Positions 48,482 to 56,723 of a DNA stretch of 64,000 bases are shown here, one piece after another. A program made the translations under genes and the position numbers. Numbering within the stretch: position 1 is the first letter of the stretch; each line of letters opens with the position of its first letter. The stretch comes from Corynebacterium halotolerans YIM 70093 = DSM 44683 (lineage in GTDB: Bacteria; Actinomycetota; Actinomycetes; Mycobacteriales; Mycobacteriaceae), in assembly GCF_000341345.1 (NCBI RefSeq), contig NC_020302.1, positions 1,344,075 to 1,408,074 on the forward strand, given 5' to 3'. The notes beneath the pieces were generated by a model that was not told the origin of the DNA, did no database searches, and saw only the letters and a program-made list of their open reading frames with translations.

Positions 48482-49375
48482 ATGAACCCGGTTCACCTGC
48501 AGACCCTCCTGGCCATCGTCGACGAGGGCAGCTTCGAACTCGCGGCCCTCGTGCTGGGGATCTCCCCCTCGGCGGTCAGCCAGCGCATCAAGGCCCTCGA
48601 ACGGGAGGCGGGGCGGGTGCTGGTCCGCCGCACCAGCCCCGCCACGGCCACCGACGCCGGTGAAATCCTGGTGCAGGCCGCCCGGCGCATGCGCCTGCTC
48701 CAGGCGGAGACCGACGCCCAGCTGCACGGGCGTCTCGCGCGCGTGCCCCTGTCCGTCGCGGTGAACGCCGACTCCCTGGCCACCTGGTTCCGGCCAGTGC
48801 TCGCCGACGTCGCCGGCTTCGGGGACGTGACCCTGCGCCTGCAGATCGAGGACGAGGCCCACAGCCTCGCCCTGCTGCGCCGCGGCGACGTCCTCGGCGC
48901 CCTCACCCGCGAGGCCGCCCCGGTCTCCGGTTGCGAATCCCTGCCGCTGGGGGTCATGCGCTACCTCGCGGTGTCCACACCGGAACTGCGCGACGACTTC
49001 ACCCGGGGCGGAGAGCTGGACTGGGCACACATGCCGACGCTGCGCTTCGGACCCAACGACGCCCTCCAGGACGCCGACCTCGAGGGCCGGCTCGACGGGT
49101 CGGTCAGGCGCCGCCGCAATATCTCCCAGATTCCGTCCTCGGAGGCCTTCGTCCACGCCGCCCGCGTCGGCCTGGGCTGGGCGCTGCTGCCCGAGCTGCA
49201 GGCAAAGGACCTTCTCGACGCGGGCGAACTGGTCACCCTGGACGAGAAGGTCCTGGAGGTGGAGCTGTACTGGCAGCGCTGGCGGCTCGAGTCGGAGCTG
49301 CTGGAAAGACTCACCTGCTCTGTCGCGGCCGCCGCGACCCCGCTGTCTACTTCTGGAACGGCTCCGGGTTCTTGA
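48482..49375 (+). CDS. lysG: LysR-type activator of lysE
   Basis: LysG (ArgP/IciA family), 297 residues. N-terminal helix-turn-helix (LQTLLAIVDEGSFELAALVLGISPSAVSQRIKALE, read in two pieces) and a periplasmic-binding-like effector domain with SIRQ-type divergence. In C. glutamicum it activates lysE with lysine, arginine or histidine as co-inducers; the same divergent arrangement is kept here. The 3' end overlaps the convergent gene at 49347 by 29 bp. Confidence 0.92.
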   Translation: MNPVHLQTLLAIVDEGSFELAALVLGISPSAVSQRIKALEREAGRVLVRRTSPATATDAGEILVQAARRMRLLQAETDAQLHGRLARVPLSVAVNADSLATWFRPVLADVAGFGDVTLRLQIEDEAHSLALLRRGDVLGALTREAAPVSGCESLPLGVMRYLAVSTPELRDDFTRGGELDWAHMPTLRFGPNDALQDADLEGRLDGSVRRRRNISQIPSSEAFVHAARVGLGWALLPELQAKDLLDAGELVTLDEKVLEVELYWQRWRLESELLERLTCSVAAAATPLSTSGTAPGS

Positions 49376-50423
49376 GTCCCTCGCCCTCCGGGAGCGGGCC
49401 GGGCAGGGTGGTGCCGTCGGCGAAGGGCTGACCGCCGAACGCCTCGCGGCCGTGCGGGGTGGCCAGACCGGACAGATCGGGGCCGACGGGGACGATCTGG
49501 GTCGGGTTCACCTCCTTGTGCACGATGTAGTAGTGCTGCTTGATCTCCGTGAAGTCCGTGGTGTCGCCGAAGCCCGGCAGCTGGAAGAGCTCGCGCAGGT
49601 AGCCCCACAGATTCGGCATCTCCGTGATCTTGTTGCGGGAGGCCTTGAAGTGCCCGTGGTAGACGGCGTCGAAACGGACCAGGGTGGTGAACAGCCGGAT
49701 ATCGGTCTCGGTGACGTGATCACCCACGAGGTAGCGGCGGGCCGACAGTCGTTCCTCGGCCCAGTCGAGGGCGTTCCACAGCCGCTCGTAGGCGGCCTCG
49801 TAGGCCTCCTGGGTGCCCGCGAAACCGCAGCGGTAGACGCCGTTGTTGATCTCGGTGAACAGGTACTTGTTGATCTCCTCCATCTCCTCGGCGTGCTCGG
49901 CCGGGTACAGGTTCGGCGCGCCGGGACGGTGGTGGTCCGTCCACTCGATGATCATGTCGCGGACCAGGGAGGGGAAGTCGTTGGTGACGACCTTCTTCGA
50001 GGACTCCTCGACCATCGCCGGGACGGTGATGCCACGCGGATAGTCGGGGAAGCGGTTGAAGTAGGCCTCCTGCAACCGCGGGATGTCGAGCACCGGGTCC
50101 ACCCCGCCCGGGTCCAGGTCGAAGGTCCAGGAGCGGACGTCGTGGGTGGGGCCGGCCAGACCGAGGGAGATGACGTCCTCGAGGCCCATCAGGCGGCGCA
50201 CGATGACGGCTCGGTGGGCCCACGGGCAGGCGCGTGCGGCGATGAGCCGGTAGCGACCCGCCTCGACGGGCCAGTGGAAGGTGCCGTCCTCCTGCGCGGT
50301 CGGCTGCCCGGCGGGGGCGTCGGCCGTGATGCGGTCGTCGATGTAGGTGGTGTCGCGGACGAATTCGCCGTCCGGGGAAGCGTTCCTGGGGTCGCCCACC
50401 CAGTCCTTGTCGGTGGTGCTCAT
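49347..50423 (-). CDS. Glutathionyl-hydroquinone-reductase-like GST (omega/Xi class)
   Basis: 358 residues. Thioredoxin-like N-terminal domain with the redox motif ARACPWAHRAVIVRRL, followed by the helical GST C-domain (TEINNGVYRCGFAGTQEAYE, YLVGDHVTETDIRLFTTLVRFD). This family cleaves glutathionyl- or other thiol-conjugated hydroquinones by reduction. Corynebacteria make mycothiol, not glutathione, so a mycothiol conjugate is the likelier substrate. AGGAG lies upstream of the ATG. Placement 2.7 kb from the MarR group may be chance, as a homologue also follows lysG in C. glutamicum. Confidence 0.87.
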   Translation of the reverse strand: MSTTDKDWVGDPRNASPDGEFVRDTTYIDDRITADAPAGQPTAQEDGTFHWPVEAGRYRLIAARACPWAHRAVIVRRLMGLEDVISLGLAGPTHDVRSWTFDLDPGGVDPVLDIPRLQEAYFNRFPDYPRGITVPAMVEESSKKVVTNDFPSLVRDMIIEWTDHHRPGAPNLYPAEHAEEMEEINKYLFTEINNGVYRCGFAGTQEAYEAAYERLWNALDWAEERLSARRYLVGDHVTETDIRLFTTLVRFDAVYHGHFKASRNKITEMPNLWGYLRELFQLPGFGDTTDFTEIKQHYYIVHKEVNPTQIVPVGPDLSGLATPHGREAFGGQPFADGTTLPGPLPEGEGLKNPEPFQK

Positions 50424-50563
50424 CGTGTGGCTCCTGTTCGTGAATGCCGTAACTTAGTGACGCATCAACAATCCTACGTGAAAAGCCCGTCCCTTTCCAG
50501 GTCCGGCTCCCGCCCAACTCCATTGTGTCTGTCTTCCGGCGCCGTTGCTACGGTTGTCTGATC

Positions 50564-51361
50564 ATGAGGAAATCCCCGCCGGGCACGCCGGTCCGGCTCC
50601 TGACCGGCATCGCCGCCGTCCTGTCCCTGGCACTCGGAGCCACCGCCTGCACCCAGGAATTCGGCTCCGGGGGAGTGGCGGACTCTGTCACCGAAACCGC
50701 CACCGCGACGGGCTCCACCGCGCCGGCGCCCCCAGGGGAGCCGGGGTCCACCCCGTCCACCTCCGCACAGGGCGACGCGCCCCGGGCGGCGGGGGAGTAC
50801 CACCAGCTCCTGGCGTCGCTGCCGGTGAAGGGCCGGGCCCCGATGACCGGATACGACCGGGACCTTTTCGGGCAGGCGTGGACCGACGACGTGGACGTGG
50901 AATTCGGACGCAACGGCTGCGACACCAGAAACGACATCCTCCGGCGGGACTTCGAGACCGTGCAGATCCGGCCGGGCACCCAGGGTTGCCTGGTGGAGTC
51001 CGGCACGATCATCGACCCCTACTCCGGCGGGGAGATCGAGTTCACCCGCGGCCGGGGAACCTCCTCCGACGTCCAGATCGACCACGTCGTGGCGCTCGCC
51101 GACGCCTGGGCCAAGGGCGCCCGGGCGCTGGATGAGCGGACCCGGCAGAACCTCGCCAATGATCCGGACAATCTCCTGGCCGTGGACGGCGGCCTGAACG
51201 CGCAGAAGGGGGCAGGTGACGCGGCGACCTGGCTCCCGCCGAACCGGGCCTTCCGGTGCACCTACGCCCAGCGGCAGATCACCGTCAAGGCGCGCTACGA
51301 CCTGTGGGTCACCGCGGCCGAGCGGGACGCGCTCGAACGGCAGCTGAACACCTGTCCATGA
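50564..51361 (+). CDS. Secreted HNH endonuclease (DUF1524 type)
   Basis: 265 residues. The signal sequence ends in GATAC, a weak lipobox, so it is secreted and perhaps lipid-anchored. A Thr/Pro/Ser-rich linker follows to about residue 70. The catalytic part has GYDRDLFGQAWTDDVD, the metal/histidine motif VQIDHVVALADAW, and NDPDNLLAVDGGLNAQKG with the closing asparagine and lysine. Two disulfide candidates (CDTRND, GCLVES) are present. Probably digests environmental DNA for nutrients. Start 50564 gives a proper signal peptide. Confidence 0.86.
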   Translation: MRKSPPGTPVRLLTGIAAVLSLALGATACTQEFGSGGVADSVTETATATGSTAPAPPGEPGSTPSTSAQGDAPRAAGEYHQLLASLPVKGRAPMTGYDRDLFGQAWTDDVDVEFGRNGCDTRNDILRRDFETVQIRPGTQGCLVESGTIIDPYSGGEIEFTRGRGTSSDVQIDHVVALADAWAKGARALDERTRQNLANDPDNLLAVDGGLNAQKGAGDAATWLPPNRAFRCTYAQRQITVKARYDLWVTAAERDALERQLNTCP

Positions 51362-51377
51362 GCGGACAGGGGGTTTT
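51351..51377 (+). terminator. Terminator overlapping the nuclease stop codon
   Basis: CCTGTCC (51351-51357) and GGACAGG (51364-51370) with a 6-base loop containing the TGA, then GGGTTTT. Confidence 0.65.
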
Positions 51378-51651
51378 CCCGTCGCCTTCTTCCGGCAGGT
51401 CCGTTGCGCTCCTCCGGTCTCGACGTGATCGGTGGAAATTACCCGGAAGGCCGAGGACGCAACCCGTTCCGCATCTCGGCTGTCCGCCGGCACGCCGGGC
51501 GAGCTGTCCGGTCGCGGGCGTTCCGACGGTCCCGCCACAGCAGACGGCCGGGTCCCCTTTCCAGCGGGCGACCGTGTCCCCGGCATAACGATTTTCCCAC
51601 GTACCGGACCGAATCGCCGGATTTCGGCGGCGGCGGGAGTCCAACCTGACC

Positions 51652-51664
51652 TACCCTGACAGGT
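51652..51664 (+). promoter_or_regulatory. -10 of the DoxX gene
   Basis: TACCCT (51652-51657), seven bases, then ATG 51665. The 275 bp between the nuclease terminator and here hold no gene I can see. Confidence 0.5.
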
Positions 51665-52657
51665 ATGAGCGACAACACGCAGAAACCGGATCGGGCCAAT
51701 CCGTCGAACTTCGACGACATGGATGTCCCCACCTACCACAGGGACACCGACGCCCCAGGCACCACCGGCCGTCCCGGCCCCGCCGCCGGGAACGGCAGAC
51801 CCGCTGATCCCTACGAGCGCACCGGGCGCGCCGCTCCACAGGAGATCCCGCCGACGGGGCAGGTCTCGGGCCGGGGCAGCCAGCCGGCGGAGACCACCGC
51901 CTTCGCGGCCTCCGATCGCCCTGAGGAACCCTCCGGTGCCACTCCGTACGCCGACCAGGATTTCGCCCCGGCAGGCAGTTCCGCGGCGTCCGCGGCCTCC
52001 ACGACCGGTGGGACGCCCGCAGCACCCGCCGCGGCCCCGGCATCCGCCCCCTCGAACACCGTGCCCGTCGGTTCCGCGGCGACGGCCGTGGCCGGCGACG
52101 ACTATCTGCAGGAGCGGACAGAGGCGGCTGCGCCCGACCCGCGTCGTGGCACCATCGACCTCGGCCTGCTCATCATCCGCCTGCTGCTGGGGGTCTGGCT
52201 GGTGCTCGTGGCCGTGGCCACCTTCTTCCGGCTCGGCGGCAATGAGGGCATCAACGGCCTCGAGGCCGAGTATGCGGGTTACCTCGCCCCCGAGATGTTG
52301 GCCATCGCGGTGCCCGCCATGCAGCTGGCGGCCGGCGTCTTCCTGATCTTCGGCCTGATCACCCCGTTGTTCGCGATGCTCGCGACCGTGGTCACCTCCT
52401 TCACCTTCCTGCACGCGGTCGCGGTCGGCGGAGGCGGTTACAACCTCTTCGCCTGGACCGATTCCGCGCTGCTCTCCCTGGTGCTGCTGGGGGTTTCCCT
52501 GGCGCTGCAGTTCACCGGACCTGGCCTGTACTCCTTCGACTACGGCCGCAGCTGGGCACGTCGTCCGCTGTTCAGCTCCTGGATCTTCGTGGTCATCGCG
52601 ATCGCTGCGGGTGTGGGCCTGTGGTGGTTCGGCGCGGGTGCCAACCCCTTCGTTTAA
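51665..52657 (+). CDS. DoxX-family membrane protein with long disordered N-terminus
   Basis: 330 residues. Residues 1-155 are low-complexity, rich in Ala, Pro, Gly, Thr and acidic residues, with no fold apparent. The rest is a DoxX domain with four membrane segments (LLIIRLLLGVWLVLVAVATF, LAIAVPAMQLAAGVFLIFGL, and two more). DoxX proteins are linked to thiol/redox balance at the membrane in mycobacteria, but a role here is not shown. The C-terminus (WWFGAGANPFV) is short and extracellular or cytoplasmic. The long tail could interact with envelope partners. Confidence 0.82.
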   Translation: MSDNTQKPDRANPSNFDDMDVPTYHRDTDAPGTTGRPGPAAGNGRPADPYERTGRAAPQEIPPTGQVSGRGSQPAETTAFAASDRPEEPSGATPYADQDFAPAGSSAASAASTTGGTPAAPAAAPASAPSNTVPVGSAATAVAGDDYLQERTEAAAPDPRRGTIDLGLLIIRLLLGVWLVLVAVATFFRLGGNEGINGLEAEYAGYLAPEMLAIAVPAMQLAAGVFLIFGLITPLFAMLATVVTSFTFLHAVAVGGGGYNLFAWTDSALLSLVLLGVSLALQFTGPGLYSFDYGRSWARRPLFSSWIFVVIAIAAGVGLWWFGAGANPFV

Positions 52658-52684
52658 CCCGCCCGTCGGCTCGCTCCCGATCGA

Positions 52685-52718
52685 AAGGCCTGCTCCCGTC
52701 GCTGCGGGAGCAGGCCTT
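52685..52718. terminator. Bidirectional terminator between doxX-like and GT87 genes
   Basis: Perfect 14-bp stem AAGGCCTGCTCCCG / CGGGAGCAGGCCTT with a 6-base loop, between convergent genes. The 227 bp after it, up to 52946, hold no gene I can support. Confidence 0.8.
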
Positions 52719-52945
52719 CGTCATCGCCGATTGACGGGCCCGGTTTCCGCACCCTCGGGCCGGTTCAGGGCAACCGACGCTTTCCGCCCCTCCCGCGGAA
52801 ACACCGGATAGCTGGGGCCGACGGTGATGACCGGAACCTGTTGGACTGGGCGGGACGGGGCCAGCAGGGCACCGGCGGGACCGTGGTCATTCCCGACGCC
52901 GCGACCGCCCGGGCATTGGAAATGGCGCAGGCCATGGCTGTCGGT

Positions 52946-54274
52946 TCAGGCGGAGCCGGGCGGGCCTTGAGGTCCGCGGGCGGGAGCGGACTGATCCGCC
53001 TGATCCTCCGTTGCGGCGGTTTTCGGCGGCACGGGCACTTTCCGCAGCGCCAGCGCCAACCCGAGCATGGTCAGCAGCGCGAACCACACGTAGTCGGAGA
53101 CCAGGATCTTCTCGAAGATCGAGAGCGCGTAGACGTCGACGCCGTCGCCGAACCACCATTTCGGCGGATCGGTGAGCATGACCAGTCCCCAGACCATCAG
53201 CACGACGCCGAGGAAGGTGGGGCGGCCGAGCACCGCGGCCCAGCGCCACAGGGCGACGGGCAGCAGCAGGGCCACCCACACCCAGTGATGCGACCAGGAG
53301 ATCGGGGAGATCAGCAGCATGATCAACGCGTTGACCAGCCAGGCGTCGACGTGCAGATCGCGGCGCATCAGGGCGAGCATGAGCCACCCGCCGAGGCCGA
53401 TGACCGACAACGAGAGCACCAACCAGATGATGTTGAGCGCCGTGCCGTTGGCGTCGAGGGCCGCCTGCGTGTCGAAGAAACGCATCACCATGGCCTTCAG
53501 TGAACTGTTGGAGGTGTAGGCGGGGTCGACGCCGACCTCCGAGCCGGTGCCCATGCCCAGCAGCACCGTGGTGAAGAACTCGACGGTCGCGTCCCAGCGC
53601 ACCGCCGCAGCCGCCAGGGTCATGAGCAGGAAGGAGGCGGCGGCGGTGAAGATCGCCCTGAAATCCCGGCGCAGCAGGAAGTACAGCAGCATCGCCAGCG
53701 GGGAGAGTTTGATCGCGGCGGCCACGCCGATCAGCCAGCCCTGGGGCAGCCAGCGCTTGCGCGGGACCAGGTCGAGCACCACCAGCGCCATGATGACGAC
53801 GTTGATCTGGGCGAAGCTGGCGTTGAGCCAGACGGGCTCGAGCAGGAGCGTGAAGGCCCACGTCACCGCGGTGACCATGAGGCGCACCCGGGGTTCGACG
53901 TCGCGCAGCAGCGCGCGCAGCACCAGGTGGAGACACAGCAGGATCAGCAGTGATGAGCCGAGGATCATGAACGTGGCTGCGCGGTAGTCGTCCATCCACT
54001 CGAAGACCGTCAGTGGGACGAGCACCAGGGCCCCGAAGGGCGGGTAGATGAACGGCAGTTGCAGATCCCCGGCCTGCATCGGTACCGAGTACATCTCGTC
54101 ACCGGAGAGGAAGGCGCGCACGCCGTCCCGGTAGATGATCATGTCGACCGGGAAGTCCGTGATGCGGGCGAGGTCGAAGGAAGCGGCGAGGCCCGCACCG
54201 AACCCCAGGACCGTCATCATCGTGATGATGAGGTCGCGGGGGGTTCGGGCGGGCCTGGTCTGTTGGTCACTCAC
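52946..54274 (-). CDS. GT87 (DUF2029) polyprenol-phosphate-dependent glycosyltransferase
   Basis: 442 residues with ten or more hydrophobic segments, the GT-C fold. The first external loop has the conserved acid in FPVDMIIYRDGVRAFLSGDEMY, and FIYPPFGALVLVPL and SNSSLKAMVMRFF are typical of GT87. Such enzymes in Corynebacteriales add mannose or arabinose from a polyprenyl-phosphate donor to lipoglycans (PimE- and MptC-like). Which sugar is not readable. GTG 54274 follows TAATCT by seven bases on the minus strand, so the gene is probably leaderless and independent of ilvD, which ends 45 bp upstream. Confidence 0.85.
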   Translation of the reverse strand: MSDQQTRPARTPRDLIITMMTVLGFGAGLAASFDLARITDFPVDMIIYRDGVRAFLSGDEMYSVPMQAGDLQLPFIYPPFGALVLVPLTVFEWMDDYRAATFMILGSSLLILLCLHLVLRALLRDVEPRVRLMVTAVTWAFTLLLEPVWLNASFAQINVVIMALVVLDLVPRKRWLPQGWLIGVAAAIKLSPLAMLLYFLLRRDFRAIFTAAASFLLMTLAAAAVRWDATVEFFTTVLLGMGTGSEVGVDPAYTSNSSLKAMVMRFFDTQAALDANGTALNIIWLVLSLSVIGLGGWLMLALMRRDLHVDAWLVNALIMLLISPISWSHHWVWVALLLPVALWRWAAVLGRPTFLGVVLMVWGLVMLTDPPKWWFGDGVDVYALSIFEKILVSDYVWFALLTMLGLALALRKVPVPPKTAATEDQADQSAPARGPQGPPGSA

Positions 54275-54287
54275 CCGGTCAAGATTA
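54275..54287 (-). promoter_or_regulatory. -10 of the GT87 gene
   Basis: TAATCT (54287-54282), seven bases, then GTG 54274. Confidence 0.5.
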
Positions 54288-54319
54288 GGGGAGACCCTGT
54301 CACGGGCAAAGGACGAGGG

Positions 54320-56161
54320 TCAGTCGACCTGCCGCACGGCACCCTTGTCGGCGCTGGTGGCCATCTTGGCGTAGGCGCGCAGAGCCTTGGAGACCTCGCG
54401 CTTGCGGCCGACCGGGGACCACGGCTTCTCGCGGGAGACCATCTCCTGCCGGCGACGCTCGATCTCCTCGTCCGGAATGTCGAGGCTGAGGCGGCGCTCG
54501 CGCACGTCGATGGTGACGGGGTCGCCGTTCTCGATCAGGCCGATCAGACCGCCGTGGGCGGCCTCGGGGGAGATGTGGCCGACCGACAGACCCGAGGTGC
54601 CGCCGGAGAAGCGGCCATCGGTGATCAGGGCGCACTTCTTGCCCAGGCCCGCGCCCTTGAGGAAGGAGGTGGGGTGGAGCATCTCCTGCATGCCGGGCCC
54701 GCCGGAGGGGCCCTCGTAGCGGATGACCACGACCTCGCCGGGTTGGACCTCCCGTTTGAGGATGGTGGACACGGCCGCCTCCTGGGAGTCGACCACGCGT
54801 GCGGGACCGGTGAAGGTCCACAGCTCCTCCTCGACGCCCGCGGACTTGAGCACCGCGCCGTCCGGGGCCAGGTTGCCGCGCAGGACCACCAGGCCACCGT
54901 CGGAGGAGAAGGCGTGCCCGATGTCGTGGATGCAGCCGTTCTCGGTGTCGGTGTCCAGCGACTCCCACCTGTTCGACTGGGAGAACGCCTCGGTGGTGCG
55001 CACGCCGCCCGGTGCGGCGTGGAACAGCTCCACGGCGTCGTCAATGGCCTTGCCGCCGCGGACGTCCCAGTCGTCGAGCCAGGTGTCCAGCGACGGATGG
55101 GACACGGTGTGGACGTCCTCCTCCAGCAGTCCGCCGCGGTGCAGCTCGCCGAGGATGGCCGGGATTCCGCCGGCCCGGTGGACGTCCTCGATGTGGTACG
55201 TGCCGTTCGGCGCGACCTTCGACAGACACGGGATGCGGTGGGAGATCTCGTCGATGTCGGACAGGTCGAAGTCGACCTCGCCCTCCTGGGCGGCGGCGAG
55301 CGTGTGCAGGATCGTGTTGGTGGAGCCGCCCATGGCCATGTCGAGCGCCATGGCGTTGCGGAAGGCCTCCTTGGTGGCCACGTTGCGCGGCAGGACGGAC
55401 TCGTCCTCCTCACCGTAGTAGCGGGAGCACAGCTCGACGATCTTCTCGCCGGCCTGCTCGAACAGCTGACGGCGGGCCGTGTGGGTGGCCAGGGTGGTGC
55501 CGTTGCCCGGCAGGGAGAGGCCGAGCGCCTCGGTCAGGCAGTTCATCGAGTTGGCGGTGAACATGCCGGAGCAGGAGCCGCAGGTCGGGCAGGCGGACTC
55601 CTCGACGGTGCGCAGATCCTCGTCGGAGACGGCGTCGTTGGCGGAGGCGGTGATCGCGGTGATCAGATCGGTGGGGGCCTGGGCGACGCCGTCGACGACG
55701 ACGGCCTTGCCGGCCTCCATCGGGCCCCCGGAGACGAAGATCGCCGGGATGTTCAGGCGCATGGCGGCGTTGAGCATGCCGGGGGTGATCTTGTCGCAGT
55801 TGGAGATGCAGACCATGGCGTCGGCGGTGTGGGCGTTGACCATGTACTCCACGGAGTCGGCGATGATCTCGCGCGAGGGCAGGGAGTAGAGCATGCCGCC
55901 GTGACCCATCGCGATGCCGTCATCGACGGCGATGGTGTTGAACTCCTTCGGCACGCCCCCGGCGGCGCGCACGGCGTCGGCGACGATGTCACCCACGTTC
56001 TTCAGGTGCACGTGACCGGGGACGAACTGGGTGTAGGAGTTGACGATCGCCACAATCGGCTTGCCGAACTCGTGCTCACGGGTGCCGGTGGCGCGCCACA
56101 GCGCGCGGGCCCCGGAGGCGTTGCGGCCGACGGTGGTGACTCTTGATCGCAGCGGGATCAC
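54320..56161 (-). CDS. ilvD: Dihydroxy-acid dehydratase
   Basis: IlvD, 613 residues, third step of valine and isoleucine synthesis. Iron-sulfur cysteines lie in [11 protein letters not shown] and [18 protein letters not shown], and the C-terminal [20 protein letters not shown] is typical. GTG at 56161 directly follows the TAA of the PH-domain gene, with GAGGAG inside that gene's end, so the two are coupled. Lies on the opposite strand to ilvBNC, which starts 2.6 kb away, so the pathway is split into two units. Confidence 0.96.
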   Translation of the reverse strand: MIPLRSRVTTVGRNASGARALWRATGTREHEFGKPIVAIVNSYTQFVPGHVHLKNVGDIVADAVRAAGGVPKEFNTIAVDDGIAMGHGGMLYSLPSREIIADSVEYMVNAHTADAMVCISNCDKITPGMLNAAMRLNIPAIFVSGGPMEAGKAVVVDGVAQAPTDLITAITASANDAVSDEDLRTVEESACPTCGSCSGMFTANSMNCLTEALGLSLPGNGTTLATHTARRQLFEQAGEKIVELCSRYYGEEDESVLPRNVATKEAFRNAMALDMAMGGSTNTILHTLAAAQEGEVDFDLSDIDEISHRIPCLSKVAPNGTYHIEDVHRAGGIPAILGELHRGGLLEEDVHTVSHPSLDTWLDDWDVRGGKAIDDAVELFHAAPGGVRTTEAFSQSNRWESLDTDTENGCIHDIGHAFSSDGGLVVLRGNLAPDGAVLKSAGVEEELWTFTGPARVVDSQEAAVSTILKREVQPGEVVVIRYEGPSGGPGMQEMLHPTSFLKGAGLGKKCALITDGRFSGGTSGLSVGHISPEAAHGGLIGLIENGDPVTIDVRERRLSLDIPDEEIERRRQEMVSREKPWSPVGRKREVSKALRAYAKMATSADKGAVRQVD

Positions 56162-56710
56162 TTACTTGCTCCTCGGGGAGTCGTTGGTGGGATCTTCTTC
56201 GGCCGATTCCTCGGCGCGTTGGGCAGCCTGACGGGCTGCGTACTCCTCCTTGGTGATGAGGACCTGTTCTCCGTCGCGGTGGATGACCACGACTTTGTCG
56301 TCGGCGGCGGCCCGACCCGCGGTCAGCACGTCGGGAATCCGGCCCTGCGAGGCCTTCGACAGACGAGGCAGTGAGTTGAAGGTGACACCCGGCAGCAGGA
56401 ATTCCCTGCCCCCGGTCGTCGTCGCCAGTGCCCGGGAACCGCGGAACCCGACGCCCGAGAGGTCATCCCAGACGATGTGCCGGCTGCCGCGGAAGGCGTA
56501 GCGGATGCGGATCCCCGAGCCGTCGACGACCGTGCGGGCGCGCAGCACCCACACGATGAACAGGATCGGGAAGACCAGGATCCAGAACAGGTACAGCGGG
56601 GCGACGCCGATGACCAGCATGGCGATACCGATCATCAGGAGGGCGGCCAGGAGGTGGGTGCGCTCCGGCTGGAACTGCGCCGACTCCGGGTGCTCTGCTT
56701 CAGAACTCAT
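56162..56710 (-). CDS. Membrane-anchored PH-domain protein
   Basis: 182 residues. Two adjacent hydrophobic segments near residues 18-60 form a hairpin anchor. A bacterial PH-like domain follows (RTVVDGSGIRIRYAFRGSRH, then VWDDLSGVGFRGSRA and REFLLPGVTFNSL). A charged C-terminal tail includes ITKEEYAARQAAQRAEESAEE. Similar to mycobacterial low-molecular-weight antigen Cfp6-type proteins. Function unknown. ATG 56710 is chosen because it stands seven bases after TAGCAT; an ATG at 56719 would lie inside that -10. First gene of a unit with ilvD. Confidence 0.8.
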   Translation of the reverse strand: MSSEAEHPESAQFQPERTHLLAALLMIGIAMLVIGVAPLYLFWILVFPILFIVWVLRARTVVDGSGIRIRYAFRGSRHIVWDDLSGVGFRGSRALATTTGGREFLLPGVTFNSLPRLSKASQGRIPDVLTAGRAAADDKVVVIHRDGEQVLITKEEYAARQAAQRAEESAEEDPTNDSPRSK

Positions 56711-56723
56711 GGTCACCATGCTA
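56711..56723 (-). promoter_or_regulatory. -10 of the PH-ilvD unit
   Basis: TAGCAT (56723-56718), seven bases, then ATG 56710. It overlaps the stop codon of the channel gene. Confidence 0.5.

Noticed and set aside
54059..56146. Long plus-strand open frame opposite ilvD (695 codons)
   Set aside because: Antisense shadow of ilvD; low-complexity composition and no ribosome site.
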